Positions 1-9,300 of a stretch of 46,736 nucleotides of DNA are shown in pieces; position 1 is the stretch's first letter, and each line of letters begins with the position of its first letter. The translations under genes were made by a program, and so were the position numbers. Under the pieces are notes generated by a model that worked only from the letters and a program-made list of their open reading frames with translations, had not been told where the DNA came from and searched no databases. Origin of the DNA: Aggregatilineales bacterium (GTDB lineage: Bacteria; Chloroflexota; Anaerolineae; Aggregatilineales; Ch27); assembly GCA_029976025.1 (NCBI GenBank), contig JARKNX010000189.1, positions 1 to 46,736 on the forward strand, given 5' to 3'.

Positions 1-2333
1 GCGCCGCCGCACTCGCCAAAGGCATCGCAGGTGAGGACGCCGGTGAGGCCGGGGTAATCCTTAGTATCGCGGATCGCCTGGCCGAGGGCAAGGCGGTCAA
101 TGACGAGATTGCCATCAGCGTCGAGGGTGCCGACTCGCTCGATGGCGTCAAGGATGACGCCGACAGCATCATAGGCCGTGCCGTGGAAGGGGGCGATGGG
201 CGGCTCACCGTAGGTTTCCTCGTAGGTGGCGAGGAAGGCGGTGAAGGCGTCGCTGCTGACGGGGACGGGCTTGGAGGCGAAAACACCTTCGGCAGCCTCG
301 CCAGCCAGGGCGACGAACTCGGGGGCCTGGATACCATCGGCGCCCATGAAGTAGACATCTCTCATGCCAGCTTCAGCGCGCTGCTCAGCGAGGCGAGCGC
401 CTTCGGCGACGAAGCCGACGAAGTAGATCAGCTCAGGCTGGGAGGCGGCGATATCTTCCAGGACAGCGCGGAAGTCAGTCTCGCCGACGTTGATAGCCTG
501 AGCGGAGACGATCTCACCGCCGAGGGCTTCGAAGGCGGCGCCGGTCACGGCGACGAGGCCTTCACCGTAGGGGGAGCCGTCGTGGATGGTGGCGATGCGG
601 CGGACGCCGAGGGTGTTGTAGATGAAGTTAGCGGCGACAGGACCCTGAATGGCGTCGGTGGAAACCGTGCGGTCGAAGGCCAGGGAGCCATCCTCGGTGA
701 GGTTAGCGGCCGTGCAGGAGGGGCTGACCATGGTCAGGCCGACGGTCTCATAGACGGGCTTGGCCGCGGTGCACTCGGAGGAGCACATGTGGCCGACGAC
801 GGCGACGATGTTGTCATCGGAGGCGAAGCGGTTGGCGACGGTCTGGCCGCCCTCGCCGGAGCAGAGGGAGTCCTGCGGGTCAAGCTGGACGGTGAACTCG
901 ACGCCGTTGATGGCGACGGTCGGGCGGGCGGCGAGGGCGAGCTGCGCCCCGCGCAGTTCATCGACGCCCAGCGGCTCAACGCCTTCGCCGGAGAGCGCGG
1001 CGGCAAAGCCCAGGATAACCGGCTTGTCCGGCGCGACCACGACGACCGTGCCGCCCGCCTGCGCGGCGGGTTCTTCAGTTGTCGGTCCCTCAGTCGCGGG
1101 TTCTTCGGTCGCGGGCCCTTCCAGAGTGACGTCGATCACCAGCGCGCCAGAGGTCAGGTCTGCGGAGATCTGCTCCAGCTCTGTCTGCACGTCCGCCGGG
1201 ACGGTGTCAGCGAAGCCATGGAACGGGGCCAGGCCGACCGGGCCAAAGTAGTTACCGGCGGGGGGATTGCCCTCAGAGACCTGCGTGATGATATCCAGCA
1301 GGCCGGCGGGGATCAGCTTCATGGCGCTGGAGATCAGGCATGGATGGGCTTCCGGCATGGTTTCCCACTGGTCGGTGTCCACGCCGATGCAGTACAGCGG
1401 TGCTTCTGTCGTTGTCCGGTTAGCGGTTTCCGCCAGGGCGCCGTTGCCGGTCTTGCCGCCCGCCGCGAAGATCACATCCGCGCCCTGGTCGATAGCCTGC
1501 GCTGCGGTAGCCGCGCCCCATTCGGGGTCGGTGAAGGCCACGTCCATCCCGCCGGGGTGGAACGTTGTCAGCACCCGGATATCCGGGTTTGTCGCCCGTG
1601 CGCCGGCCTCAAACCCGCGGCCGAACATCACCACCGGTGGGACCAGGTCCGTCCCGTACACACCGGCGATGGTTCCGCTCCTGGTCATCCGCGCCGCCAG
1701 CACGCCAGCCAGATACCCGGCCTGTTCTTCATGGAAGACAAGCCCGGTCAGGTTGGGCAGCTCGGCGCCCTGGAACTGGTCCACCCCGATGAAGTGCACA
1801 TCCGGGTAGTCCTGGGCGGCCTGAATGGTCGCCTCTCCCAGCGCGAAGCCCACAGTCACGATGATGTCATAGCCGTTTTCAGCGAACTCGGCGATGTTGT
1901 TGGCGTAGTCGGTGCTGTCCTGAGTTTCGATATACTGCGCTTCGCCACCCAGCGCTTCCACCGCTGCCTGCACGCCTTCCCAGGAGCTCTGGTTGAAGCT
2001 GCGGTCATCGACCTCGCCCACGTCGGTCACCAGCCCGATACGCAGACCAGGCCCGGCAACGGCAACCTCGGTAGGCGCCTCCGCCGGTTCTTCCGTGGGC
2101 GCTTCTGTCGGCTCTTCGGTAGCCGCCTCTGTCGGTGCCGCGGTCGGCCCTTCAGTAGGCGCTTCTGTCGGCTCCGCAGTAGCCTCTTCGGTAGCCGTCG
2201 CTTCAGTGACTACTGCCTGCTCTTCAGTGGGCGCAGTAGTTGGACTGGGTGTCGCTGTCGGGCCACAGGCTGCCAGCGCGAGCGACACGATGACTACTAT
2301 AGCCAGTAGCCCCAATAACTTTCTGTGTTGCAT
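1..2333 (-). CDS. Tandem solute-binding lipoprotein (BMP/PnrA domain fused to a LivJ-type domain), 3' end cut off
   Basis: The frame is open from an ATG at 2333 to the window edge (777 codons, no stop reached). A TGGAGGAG Shine-Dalgarno site lies 7 nt upstream. Residues 1-23 form a lipoprotein signal ending in LALAAC (Cys23). A Glu/Pro/Thr linker follows to about residue 95. Residues about 96-400 read as a BMP/PnrA-family nucleoside- or purine-binding domain (GLRIGLVTDVGEVDDRSFNQ, later GADVIFAAGGKTGNG). A second E/P/T linker covers about 405-430. From about 438 the protein reads as a periplasmic-binding-protein type 6 domain as in branched-chain amino acid transporters (VILGFAAALSG, VGHMCSSECTAAKPVYE, HDGSPYGEG). 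I checked the frame at 2333, 2039, 1649, 1121, 1019 and 5 and it does not change. The role is probably ligand capture for ABC importers at the cell surface. No permease or ATPase gene is in the window. Codon choice differs between the two halves. Confidence 0.9.
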   Translation of the reverse strand, partial: MQHRKLLGLLAIVVIVSLALAACGPTATPSPTTAPTEEQAVVTEATATEEATAEPTEAPTEGPTAAPTEAATEEPTEAPTEEPAEAPTEVAVAGPGLRIGLVTDVGEVDDRSFNQSSWEGVQAAVEALGGEAQYIETQDSTDYANNIAEFAENGYDIIVTVGFALGEATIQAAQDYPDVHFIGVDQFQGAELPNLTGLVFHEEQAGYLAGVLAARMTRSGTIAGVYGTDLVPPVVMFGRGFEAGARATNPDIRVLTTFHPGGMDVAFTDPEWGAATAAQAIDQGADVIFAAGGKTGNGALAETANRTTTEAPLYCIGVDTDQWETMPEAHPCLISSAMKLIPAGLLDIITQVSEGNPPAGNYFGPVGLAPFHGFADTVPADVQTELEQISADLTSGALVIDVTLEGPATEEPATEGPTTEEPAAQAGGTVVVVAPDKPVILGFAAALSGEGVEPLGVDELRGAQLALAARPTVAINGVEFTVQLDPQDSLCSGEGGQTVANRFASDDNIVAVVGHMCSSECTAAKPVYETVGLTMVSPSCTAANLTEDGSLAFDRTVSTDAIQGPVAANFIYNTLGVRRIATIHDGSPYGEGLVAVTGAAFEALGGEIVSAQAINVGETDFRAVLEDIAASQPELIYFVGFVAEGARLAEQRAEAGMRDVYFMGADGIQAPEFVALAGEAAEGVFASKPVPVSSDAFTAFLATYEETYGEPPIAPFHGTAYDAVGVILDAIERVGTLDADGNLVIDRLALGQAIRDTKDYPGLTGVLTCDAFGECGG

Positions 2334-2741
2334 AGTTTTACACTCCTCCATCTATAAAAAATCCAAGTCTGGTGTGGAAGATTGATCAGTCAAAAGCCAG
2401 GACCGGCAATTTGCACGATATTCTTGGCTCTGGACTTATAAGAGTGAAGGACGTTGTGCGAATACCCCCCGGAATACACAGCCTTGAGCGAATAAGGGCG
2501 CTTTTCGCTCACATAACGATTTATCATAACACACTGATCTGCAACTGCAAGCAACAAATGCTACGCCTCGCATCATAATAAAGCCTGGAAAACTTTCGAA
2601 AAAAAGAATTGTTGTTCGGGCGGCAGGCAGGGTGCGAAGCGGGATCGCCCGCTGATCGGCTCTTTCTGAGTGGGGCGCTGCCAGAGAGAAATACGACTGA
2701 CGTTGTTCCTGACAACGATACTGCCGTTTTAGAGCAAACGG
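2334..2741. other. Intergenic region between glnA and the lipoprotein gene
   Basis: About 400 bases without a convincing gene. Close to 2333 it carries the Shine-Dalgarno site of the lipoprotein gene. It also holds an AT-rich stretch at about 2515-2545, with TATGAT on the minus strand as a weak -10 candidate, and a small perfect hairpin at 2638-2653 (AGCGGG-ATCG-CCCGCT). The hairpin could help end glnA transcription, but no T-tract follows it directly. Short frames here have no recognisable product. Confidence 0.5.
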
Positions 2742-4082
2742 TTACAGGGTATCCAGATACCGCTTCACCTCCCACGCGCTGACATGCATACGATATTCAT
2801 CCCATTCTTGCGTTTTGGCGCGATAGTACGCATCGTACACGTGCTGACCCAGAGTCTCCCGGATCAGCGGATCTCTGTCCATCTCCTCCAGCGCTTCTTT
2901 GAGGCTGCCCGGGAGGACCCCGACCCCGTGCTCTTCGCGTTCTTCCGATGTCCATTCAAAGACATCTTCAGTGACCGGCCGGGGCGGCTTCAGCCCCTTT
3001 TTGATGCCATCCAGGCCAGCAGCCAGCATGACGGCGAAGGCCAGGTACGGGTTGGCGCTGGGGTCCGGGAAGCGCAGCTCCACGCGGGTAGCCTGTTCGC
3101 GGCCCGGGCTGTAGCGCGGGATGCGGATCAGGGCGGAACGGTTGCGCTGCGCCCAGCATATATAAACCGGAGCTTCGTAACCGGGCGTCAGGCGCTTGTA
3201 ACTGTTGACGGTTGGCGCTACCACTCCGGCCAGCGCGCGCGCATGTTCGAGCTGGCCGGCCACATAGGACTGGGCGATCTCTGACAGGTGGAAGATATCG
3301 CTCTTTTTATCGTAGAAGATGTTCTGGCCCGTTTTCTCATCCACCAGATTCTGATGGCAGTGCATACCGCTGCCGTTGATGCCGAAGACCGGCTTGGGCA
3401 TGAAGGTGGCGAACAGGCCGTGCTGGGCGGCGATGCCCTTCACTGTGTACTTGAACGTGATGGCATCGTCGGCGGTATGAAGCGCATCGGAATACCGAAA
3501 ATCGATCTCATGCTGGCCAGTAGCGACTTCGTGATGCTCCATTTCTACGTCTATTTGCAGGGCCTGCAGGGCGCTGACAATATCCGCCCGGACGCGCTGC
3601 GCTTCATCGTTGGGAGAATAGTCGAAGTAACCGCCTACATCGTGCGGCACGGCAGTTGTCAGATCGCCATTGCGCCGGAACAGGAAGAATTCCAGCTCCG
3701 GACCGACATTCAGCGTATATCCCATAGCGGCGGCTTCAGCGATGGCTCGTTTGAGGACATAGCGCGGGTCGCCTTCAAATGGTTTTCCTTCCGGGCTGTA
3801 CACATCGCAGATGATACGGGCGCGGAGCGGCTTGCCGTTGCCGGTCCAGGGTAAAATCCGGTAAGTCTCCGGGTCGGGGCGGAGGAGCATATCTGATTCC
3901 TGGATGCGGGCGAAGCCCTCGATCGACGATCCGTCGAACCAGATCCCGCGGTCAAATCCCCCTTCCAGATGCTGGGTCGGGATAGTCACGCTCTTGGTTG
4001 CGCCGAGGATATCGGTGAACTGGAGGTCAATGAAGGATACGCCACGCTCTTTAACATCTTTAAGCACCGCTTTGCCGTCCAC
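2742..4082 (-). CDS. glnA: Type I glutamine synthetase
   Basis: The protein is 446 aa, normal for GSI-alpha, and starts at GTG (4082) behind GAGGAG. It makes glutamine from glutamate, ammonia and ATP in the cytoplasm. Visible motifs are FDGSSIEGF near the N-terminus, the metal-binding GPELEFF, GSGMHCHQ, and NSYKRLTPGYEAP of the ATP and substrate site. The C-terminal segment has EDVFEWTSEEREEHG where adenylylated GSI-beta enzymes carry the NLYDLP tyrosine. The enzyme therefore belongs to the alpha type and should be controlled by feedback or transcription, not by adenylylation. The gene stands alone: a terminator at 4261-4302 separates it from the upstream fabD. The name is well supported. I saw no GlnR or TnrA-like operator that I would defend. 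Confidence 0.96.
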   Translation of the reverse strand: MDGKAVLKDVKERGVSFIDLQFTDILGATKSVTIPTQHLEGGFDRGIWFDGSSIEGFARIQESDMLLRPDPETYRILPWTGNGKPLRARIICDVYSPEGKPFEGDPRYVLKRAIAEAAAMGYTLNVGPELEFFLFRRNGDLTTAVPHDVGGYFDYSPNDEAQRVRADIVSALQALQIDVEMEHHEVATGQHEIDFRYSDALHTADDAITFKYTVKGIAAQHGLFATFMPKPVFGINGSGMHCHQNLVDEKTGQNIFYDKKSDIFHLSEIAQSYVAGQLEHARALAGVVAPTVNSYKRLTPGYEAPVYICWAQRNRSALIRIPRYSPGREQATRVELRFPDPSANPYLAFAVMLAAGLDGIKKGLKPPRPVTEDVFEWTSEEREEHGVGVLPGSLKEALEEMDRDPLIRETLGQHVYDAYYRAKTQEWDEYRMHVSAWEVKRYLDTL

Positions 4083-4260
4083 TGCTCTCTCCTCATATAT
4101 ATAATTTTTCGTTTTTTGATCTGTCTGTCGAAGCGTGGGGAAGGGGCAGGTGTAGACAGCCGCGCCCCATGTATGACAAAGCGTATCAGTATGCTCTTAT
4201 TGTGATTGAATCGCAGGGGCGGCTACAAGGTGTATCCTGACCCATGCGCGTTGTCTTTTT

Positions 4261-4302
4261 AGCACAAAAAGAAGAAACCCCTGCTCAGATTGGCAGGGGT
4301 TT
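4261..4302 (-). terminator. Intrinsic terminator of fabD
   Basis: A perfect 10-bp stem (AAACCCCTGC, 4275-4284, with GCAGGGGTTT, 4293-4302) has an 8-nt loop. On the minus strand it is followed by TTCTTTTTG. It lies just after the fabD stop at 4325. Confidence 0.9.
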
Positions 4303-4324
4303 GCCTCTATATGAAGGTGAATAC

Positions 4325-5284
4325 TCAGGCCAGAGATGTGCCGGCGAACGCCTGTATGGCGGCGGCACTGTTGAGCGTGATCCGCTCACCTTCGCGGCTG
4401 ATACGCTTCATCAGGCCAGTCAACACATCCTTGCTGCCGACTTCCACGAATCGGGTGACGCCGGCACTCAGCAGGACCTGCATACTCTCTGTCCATTGTA
4501 CGGATGAGATCAATTGGGCGCTCAACTCGTCGCGTAGCGCAGCCGCGTCGCCGGGCAGGGCGGCGGCCTGCACGTTGCCGATCACGGGCACAGCCGGGGG
4601 AGCGAATGAAACGCGGTCCAGCGCGGCGCGGAAGGAATCGACAATCGGCGTCATCAATGGCGAGTGAGAAGCGATGCTCACCGCCAGCCTGACCGCGCGC
4701 TTGGCTCCGGCTTCTGTTGCCAGCGCCATCCCGCGCTCCAGCGCTTCGGTATCCCCGGAGATGACGATCTGACCGGGGCAATTATCGTTAGCCAGCACCA
4801 GCGGCCGGCCGGTCTCTGCGGAAGCGGCCGCGCAGATATCCTGAACGGCCTCTACAGAAAGGCCGAGCACGGCGGCCATCGCGCCGGGATGTTGTTCGCC
4901 GGCCTGTTTCATCAGGCGCCCGCGCTCGCGCACCAGGCGCAGGCCGTCTTCAAAGGAGAGCGAGCCGGCTGCTGTCAGCGCGGTCAGCTCGCCCAGGCTG
5001 TGACCGGCCATATAGCCCGGCCTGACCGGGCCAACAATCGATTCCAGCGCTTTAAGCGCGGCAATACTGGTCACAAACAGGGCCGGCTGAGTATTGAACG
5101 TGTCATCCAGCGCCCCGCCGGAATCCTCCCAGCACAGGCGTGAGAGCGAAAAGCCGAGGATTTCATCAGCCTGCTCGAAGATCGCTTTCGCAGCCGGGTA
5201 GGCCGCCGCCATATCAGCGCCCATGCCCGTTTCCTGAGAACCCTGCCCGGGGAACAGGAAAGCCGTTTCAGACCATTCAGCCAT
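4325..5284 (-). CDS. fabD: Malonyl-CoA:ACP transacylase
   Basis: The protein is 319 aa and moves the malonyl group from CoA to acyl carrier protein in fatty-acid synthesis. The N-terminus carries FLFPGQGSQETGMG. The nucleophile elbow is GHSLGEL (catalytic Ser), the catalytic His lies in IASHSPLM, and the C-terminus has VEVGSKDVLTGLMKR. Length and order match FabD. The ATG at 5284 has AAGGAG six bases upstream. It lies 116 bp downstream of rpmF on the same strand, but a hairpin at 5330-5353 lies between them, so fabD may have its own promoter or depend on readthrough. The usual plsX and fabH neighbours are missing here. Confidence 0.95.
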   Translation of the reverse strand: MAEWSETAFLFPGQGSQETGMGADMAAAYPAAKAIFEQADEILGFSLSRLCWEDSGGALDDTFNTQPALFVTSIAALKALESIVGPVRPGYMAGHSLGELTALTAAGSLSFEDGLRLVRERGRLMKQAGEQHPGAMAAVLGLSVEAVQDICAAASAETGRPLVLANDNCPGQIVISGDTEALERGMALATEAGAKRAVRLAVSIASHSPLMTPIVDSFRAALDRVSFAPPAVPVIGNVQAAALPGDAAALRDELSAQLISSVQWTESMQVLLSAGVTRFVEVGSKDVLTGLMKRISREGERITLNSAAAIQAFAGTSLA

Positions 5285-5329
5285 GGTAGACTCCTTGCCC
5301 GAAGACTGGCATAGCTACGAGATAAACAT

Positions 5330-5353
5330 AAAAAGCCGTGCGCCGGGCACGGC
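5330..5353 (-). terminator. Intrinsic terminator after rpmF
   Basis: A 7-bp stem (GCCGTGC, 5335-5341, with GCACGGC, 5347-5353) closes a 5-nt loop. On the minus strand it is followed by TTTTT. It may attenuate readthrough from rpmF into fabD. Confidence 0.75.
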
Positions 5354-5400
5354 CTGGGAGGTGCGCCAGTGTCGGTACAACACCGCTGCGGTGGCTTCGA

Positions 5401-5586
5401 CTAGTCTTCGTCGATGGCGATAACTTCGTGCCCCCGGTACGTCCCGCATGTGGGGCATACCTGGTGGGACGGCTTATATTCACCGCACTTGCTGCAACGG
5501 ACCAGATGCCGCAGGGTCAGGGCGTCATGTGAGCGGCGGCGATCACGACGGCTGCGGGAGTGTTTTCTCTTAGGAAGCGGACCCAT
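5401..5586 (-). CDS. rpmF: 50S ribosomal protein bL32
   Basis: The protein is 61 aa and basic, with the bL32 N-terminus (MGPLPKRKHSRSRRDRRRSH) and a four-cysteine zinc ribbon, CSKCGEY and CPTCGTY, typical of the zinc-binding form. It is a structural protein of the large ribosomal subunit. The ATG at 5586 is preceded by GGAG at 7 nt. A consensus promoter lies about 100 bp upstream at 5688-5716, leaving an untranslated leader of about 95 nt. A terminator follows the gene. Linkage to fatty-acid genes (fabD here) is common for rpmF in bacteria. Confidence 0.95.
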   Translation of the reverse strand: MGPLPKRKHSRSRRDRRRSHDALTLRHLVRCSKCGEYKPSHQVCPTCGTYRGHEVIAIDED

Positions 5587-5687
5587 GATTATGCTCCGAT
5601 TTAATGCTGTGGGTATGAACGAAACGCTGCCAGTGGGCCTGTGGCTCGAAAAGAACGCCCAGCAAACGGGCCGGGCGGGCGATGGGC

Positions 5688-5716
5688 ATTATAAGCGGGC
5701 GGGGGACCGCTGTCAA
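5688..5716 (-). promoter_or_regulatory. Consensus sigma-70-type promoter of rpmF
   Basis: On the minus strand TTGACA (5711-5716), a 17-bp spacer and TATAAT (5688-5693) match the consensus at every position. It points at rpmF and predicts a start near 5681. It is the strongest promoter I found in the window. Confidence 0.92.
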
Positions 5717-5860
5717 GGTGTGTGAACGCGCGGGGGACAGACCGGGGACGGGCGGTTGAAGGTCGGGGGCGCCCACCCGCGCCAGCTCACCGGAACTCGC
5801 ATTCCGGGCTGTTCGGCCTTACAATTAGGCGACATCCACATTATCCTGAGGTGAGTTCCT

Positions 5861-6145
5861 ATGACCGCCATGTCCCTGATATTCTTCGCACTGTTCGCCA
5901 TTGCCGTTCTGGCCTCTTATCTTGCCGTCCGAAAAAGCTGGGTTTCAACCGGCATGGCGCTTCTGGTAGGTGGAGGGGCGGCTATCATTTGCATGGTCCT
6001 GGTCGCTCTGGGGCAGGGAAACGGCTTCGTCCAGGCGCTGGTTGTGGGGTTCCTCACCGGCGCTATCTTCGTTGTGGCGGCGGTGGCGATTGCCAGCTTC
6101 TTTCGCAGCAGCGAATCCCGCTCGCATTCTAACCTTTCCGAATGA
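5861..6145 (+). CDS. Small membrane protein of unknown function
   Basis: The protein is 94 aa and made almost wholly of three hydrophobic segments (about residues 3-23, 30-50 and 58-80), with a short polar, Ser-rich C-terminal tail. The ATG at 5861 follows TGAGGTGA. A TTACAAT box about 40 bp upstream could be a -10 element. I do not recognise the family and see no catalytic motif. The frame is believable because of the ribosome binding site, the clean three-helix pattern and the free space around it. It stands between rpmF (divergent) and a class A PBP gene (same strand), which gives little functional information. Confidence 0.65.
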   Translation: MTAMSLIFFALFAIAVLASYLAVRKSWVSTGMALLVGGGAAIICMVLVALGQGNGFVQALVVGFLTGAIFVVAAVAIASFFRSSESRSHSNLSE

Positions 6146-6318
6146 TTCTGGCCGACATGCGCCTGGCATCGCACACCCCTGAAAGCGCTTCCGGCGCTAT
6201 CGTCGGGCAGGCGTAGAGCGCCGATAGTGCGGCGATATAGTAGTGCTTCGCCCCCGGTGTTACACTTGGGATGCCATCGGACACACTTCGCTCTGCCTGT
6301 TTGAAGCATGAGACGACT

Positions 6319-9300
6319 ATGACCGAACCAACCCCTGGACCCCTGCCTGATCAGAACGACGCCGACCAGTTCACGCAGCCGGTTACCCCTCCGGACCTCC
6401 CTCCCGATTCTCTTCCTCTCCCTAAGCCCGGCGAGGAAGAGACGATGACTATGCCGGATATGCCGGTCATATCGGCTTCTCAGGCCGCGGCGCTGGGCGA
6501 TACCCGCGAAGGCGAGCCGCTACCCCCTCCGCCGGTCAAAGCGACCCAGCCCATGCAGCGGGTGACGCCGCCATCGCAGAAAGCAGTGCCGCCCGGCGGC
6601 GCGACGGCGGTGCATCAGACCGGCGGGCAGCCGGCATTTTCGGCTCAGGAGCCTCCCCGGGGTGGCTACCCCCTGCCGGGATATGATGCGTCACCGCACC
6701 ATCCGACAGCTGGCGCGCCAGCGGGGCGGGGCAAGCCGCCGCACCGGCGTAAGCCGCCCCGCCGCTTTCGATTGTTTTCCAGCGGCTGCCTGATCACCGC
6801 CGGCGTCGCCCTGCTGGTATTTCTGGGCCTGGTGATCATCGTCGGGCTTGTGATCGTCGGCCAGCTCAGCTCCCGGCTGGAACAGGGGCTTCAGCGGCTG
6901 GAAGCTATGTCTGAGCAGGCGACTTTCCAGACGACGACGCTCTACGATCGGGATGGTCAGGAGCTTTATCAGATTTTCGATGAAGGGCGTCGCACCAATG
7001 TCGCCCTGGAGGATCTGCCGGAATATGTTAAATGGGCGACTATTTCGGTTGAGGACGGCAATTTTTATCAGAACCCCGGCATCGATCTGGGCAGCATCGT
7101 GCGCTCGGCTATTCTGAATGTCCAGGAAGGCACGATTGTCTCCGGGGCCAGCACCATCACCCAGCAGCTGGTGCGCAATCTGGCGTTCGACTACGAATAC
7201 CGGACAACGACCAGCCTCCAGCGCAAGGTGGAAGAGGCGATCCTGGCCGTCATCCTGACCACCCGGCTGAGCAAGGATGACATCCTGGAGCTTTACCTGA
7301 ACCAGATTTATTACGGTAACCTGGCCTACGGGATAGAAGCGGCCAGCCGGACGATCTTTGACAAGCCGGCGGCGGAGCTGACTCTTGGCGAGGCGGCGCT
7401 GCTGGCCGGGCTGCCCCAGGCGCCGGCGGAACTCAACCCGCTCAACCCCGATCCGGCCGTGCAGGAGGCCGTGCTTGCCCGGCGCCGCCTGGTGATTGAC
7501 CTGATGCTGCGAGAGGGCCACATCACTCAGGATGAGGCTTACGCCGCCTATGGAGAGCCGCTTTCATACGCCAGCCCGGATGTGCCGCTGGTAGCGCCAC
7601 ACTTTACAGTAGCCGCGCGCGACGAGCTGGAAATGGTTCTGGAGACGCTGGGGTACCCGCCGGATATCATCACTACAGGCGGTCTGCAGGTCTATACCAC
7701 GCTCGACCAGCGCATCCAGGATCTGGCGGAACAGACAGTCCGCAATCAGGTCGCCAGCCTGCGCGATGCTCACCACCTGACCAACGCCTCGGTTGTGATT
7801 CTGCATCCTTTCACCGGGGAAGTGCTGTCTATGGTGGGCAGCGTGGATTACTGGGACGATGAGATCGACGGGCGCGTCAATGTGGCGCTGGCCCAGCGCC
7901 AGCCCGGCAGCACCGTCAAGCCGTTCACTTACGCCAGCGCCATGGAAATGGGCTGGACGCCGGCCAACATTCTCTGGGATACCGAGGTGCACTTCGAACA
8001 ACCCGGCCAGCCGGACTATGTCCCGGTGAATTACGACGGGGTATATCACGGAGTGGTGCGGGTGCGGGATGCGCTGGCTAACAGCTATAACATCCCGGCG
8101 GTCAAAACGCTCCAGCAGATCGGCGTCCCCTATCTGCTCAGCATGATGCGGCGGCTGGGGGTGGAGAGCCTGTCCAGCGATCCCGGCCAGTACGGGCTGT
8201 CGCTGACACTGGGCGGCGGCGAAGTCACGCTTCTGGAGCTAACCCGGGCTTACAGCACGCTCGCCAATGGCGGGCTGCTGGTTCCCTCCACCATGATCCG
8301 TTGCATTCTGGACGGCGGGGATAATATCCTTTATCAGTATGAGGGCGGCTGTCCGAAAGGTCAGACGGTGCCGGCCACTGTCAACGTCATGGCCTACGGC
8401 CTGCCGGTGCTTGACCCGCGCATCACCTTCATGATCAGCGACATCCTGAGCGATAACAATGCCCGGACGCCGGCCATGGGCGCCCGCAGCCCGCTGTACA
8501 CAGGCAATCTGGTCACCAGCGCCAAGACCGGGACGACCAACGATATGCGCGACAACTGGACAGTCGGCTATACGAGCAACGTGGCCGTCGGGGTGTGGGC
8601 CGGCAACAGCGACAACTCGCCCATGATCAATTCTACAGGCCTGACCGGCGCCGCCCCGATCTGGCACGATATCATGCTGGGCATCTACAACGATCCCGAG
8701 CTGCTGGCCGTGCTGGCTCAGAACGGCCAGTTAATGCCCGACGCGCAGTCTCCGCCGAGCGGGCTGAGCCGCCAGCATATTTGCGAGGTCGGCACGCTGC
8801 AGGACCCCGCCACTGACTGCCCGGGCACGCGCGTGGAGTGGGTGATGGATACGCCGGCGCTGGTGCCGGATGGCCTGGGCAATCTTGTGCCCGGCACGCC
8901 GTACCTGGCCCCGCCGCTGGTCACCCCCAACCCGAACGCCAATGGCCCGCAGTTGAACGAGCCGGAGCGCGGCCTGTTCCAGGCGATTATCAAAGTGCTC
9001 CCGCCGGAAGTCGCCGATGCGGTTGCGGTGGCCGCCGCTGTGCCCGGCCGGCCCGCATTTCCCGCGCCGCGTTACTGCCTGGTCCCCAATGAAGTTGACC
9101 TGGCCCAGGTTCCGGGGGCGGGCGGCCAGTTGTTCATTGGAGGCCCCCTCGATCCGGGGGAAGCGGCTTTTGCCGCTCAGTGGGCGCTGGCGCATAACGT
9201 GCCGATCCTGCCCTGGATACCCTGCACAGGTGAAATGCTGATGCTGTCCCCCGGCGCCGGCGCGCCCGTTGTGGAAGCCTATATCACCTCGCCCGCTCCG

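Noticed and set aside
183..2309. 708-codon open frame on the plus strand
   Set aside because: It is antisense to the solute-binding lipoprotein, which has a signal peptide, a ribosome binding site and two recognisable domains. The plus-strand translation is low-complexity Gly/Asp/Val without family features.
2524..2775. 83-codon minus-strand frame after glnA
   Set aside because: It overlaps the glnA 3' end, has no ribosome binding site and its product is unlike any known protein.
6271..6318. Upstream ATG as start of the class A PBP
   Set aside because: A TACACT box ends only 4 nt before it, so the transcript would begin inside or after this codon. The ATG at 6319 is the safer choice, although its ribosome binding site is weak.
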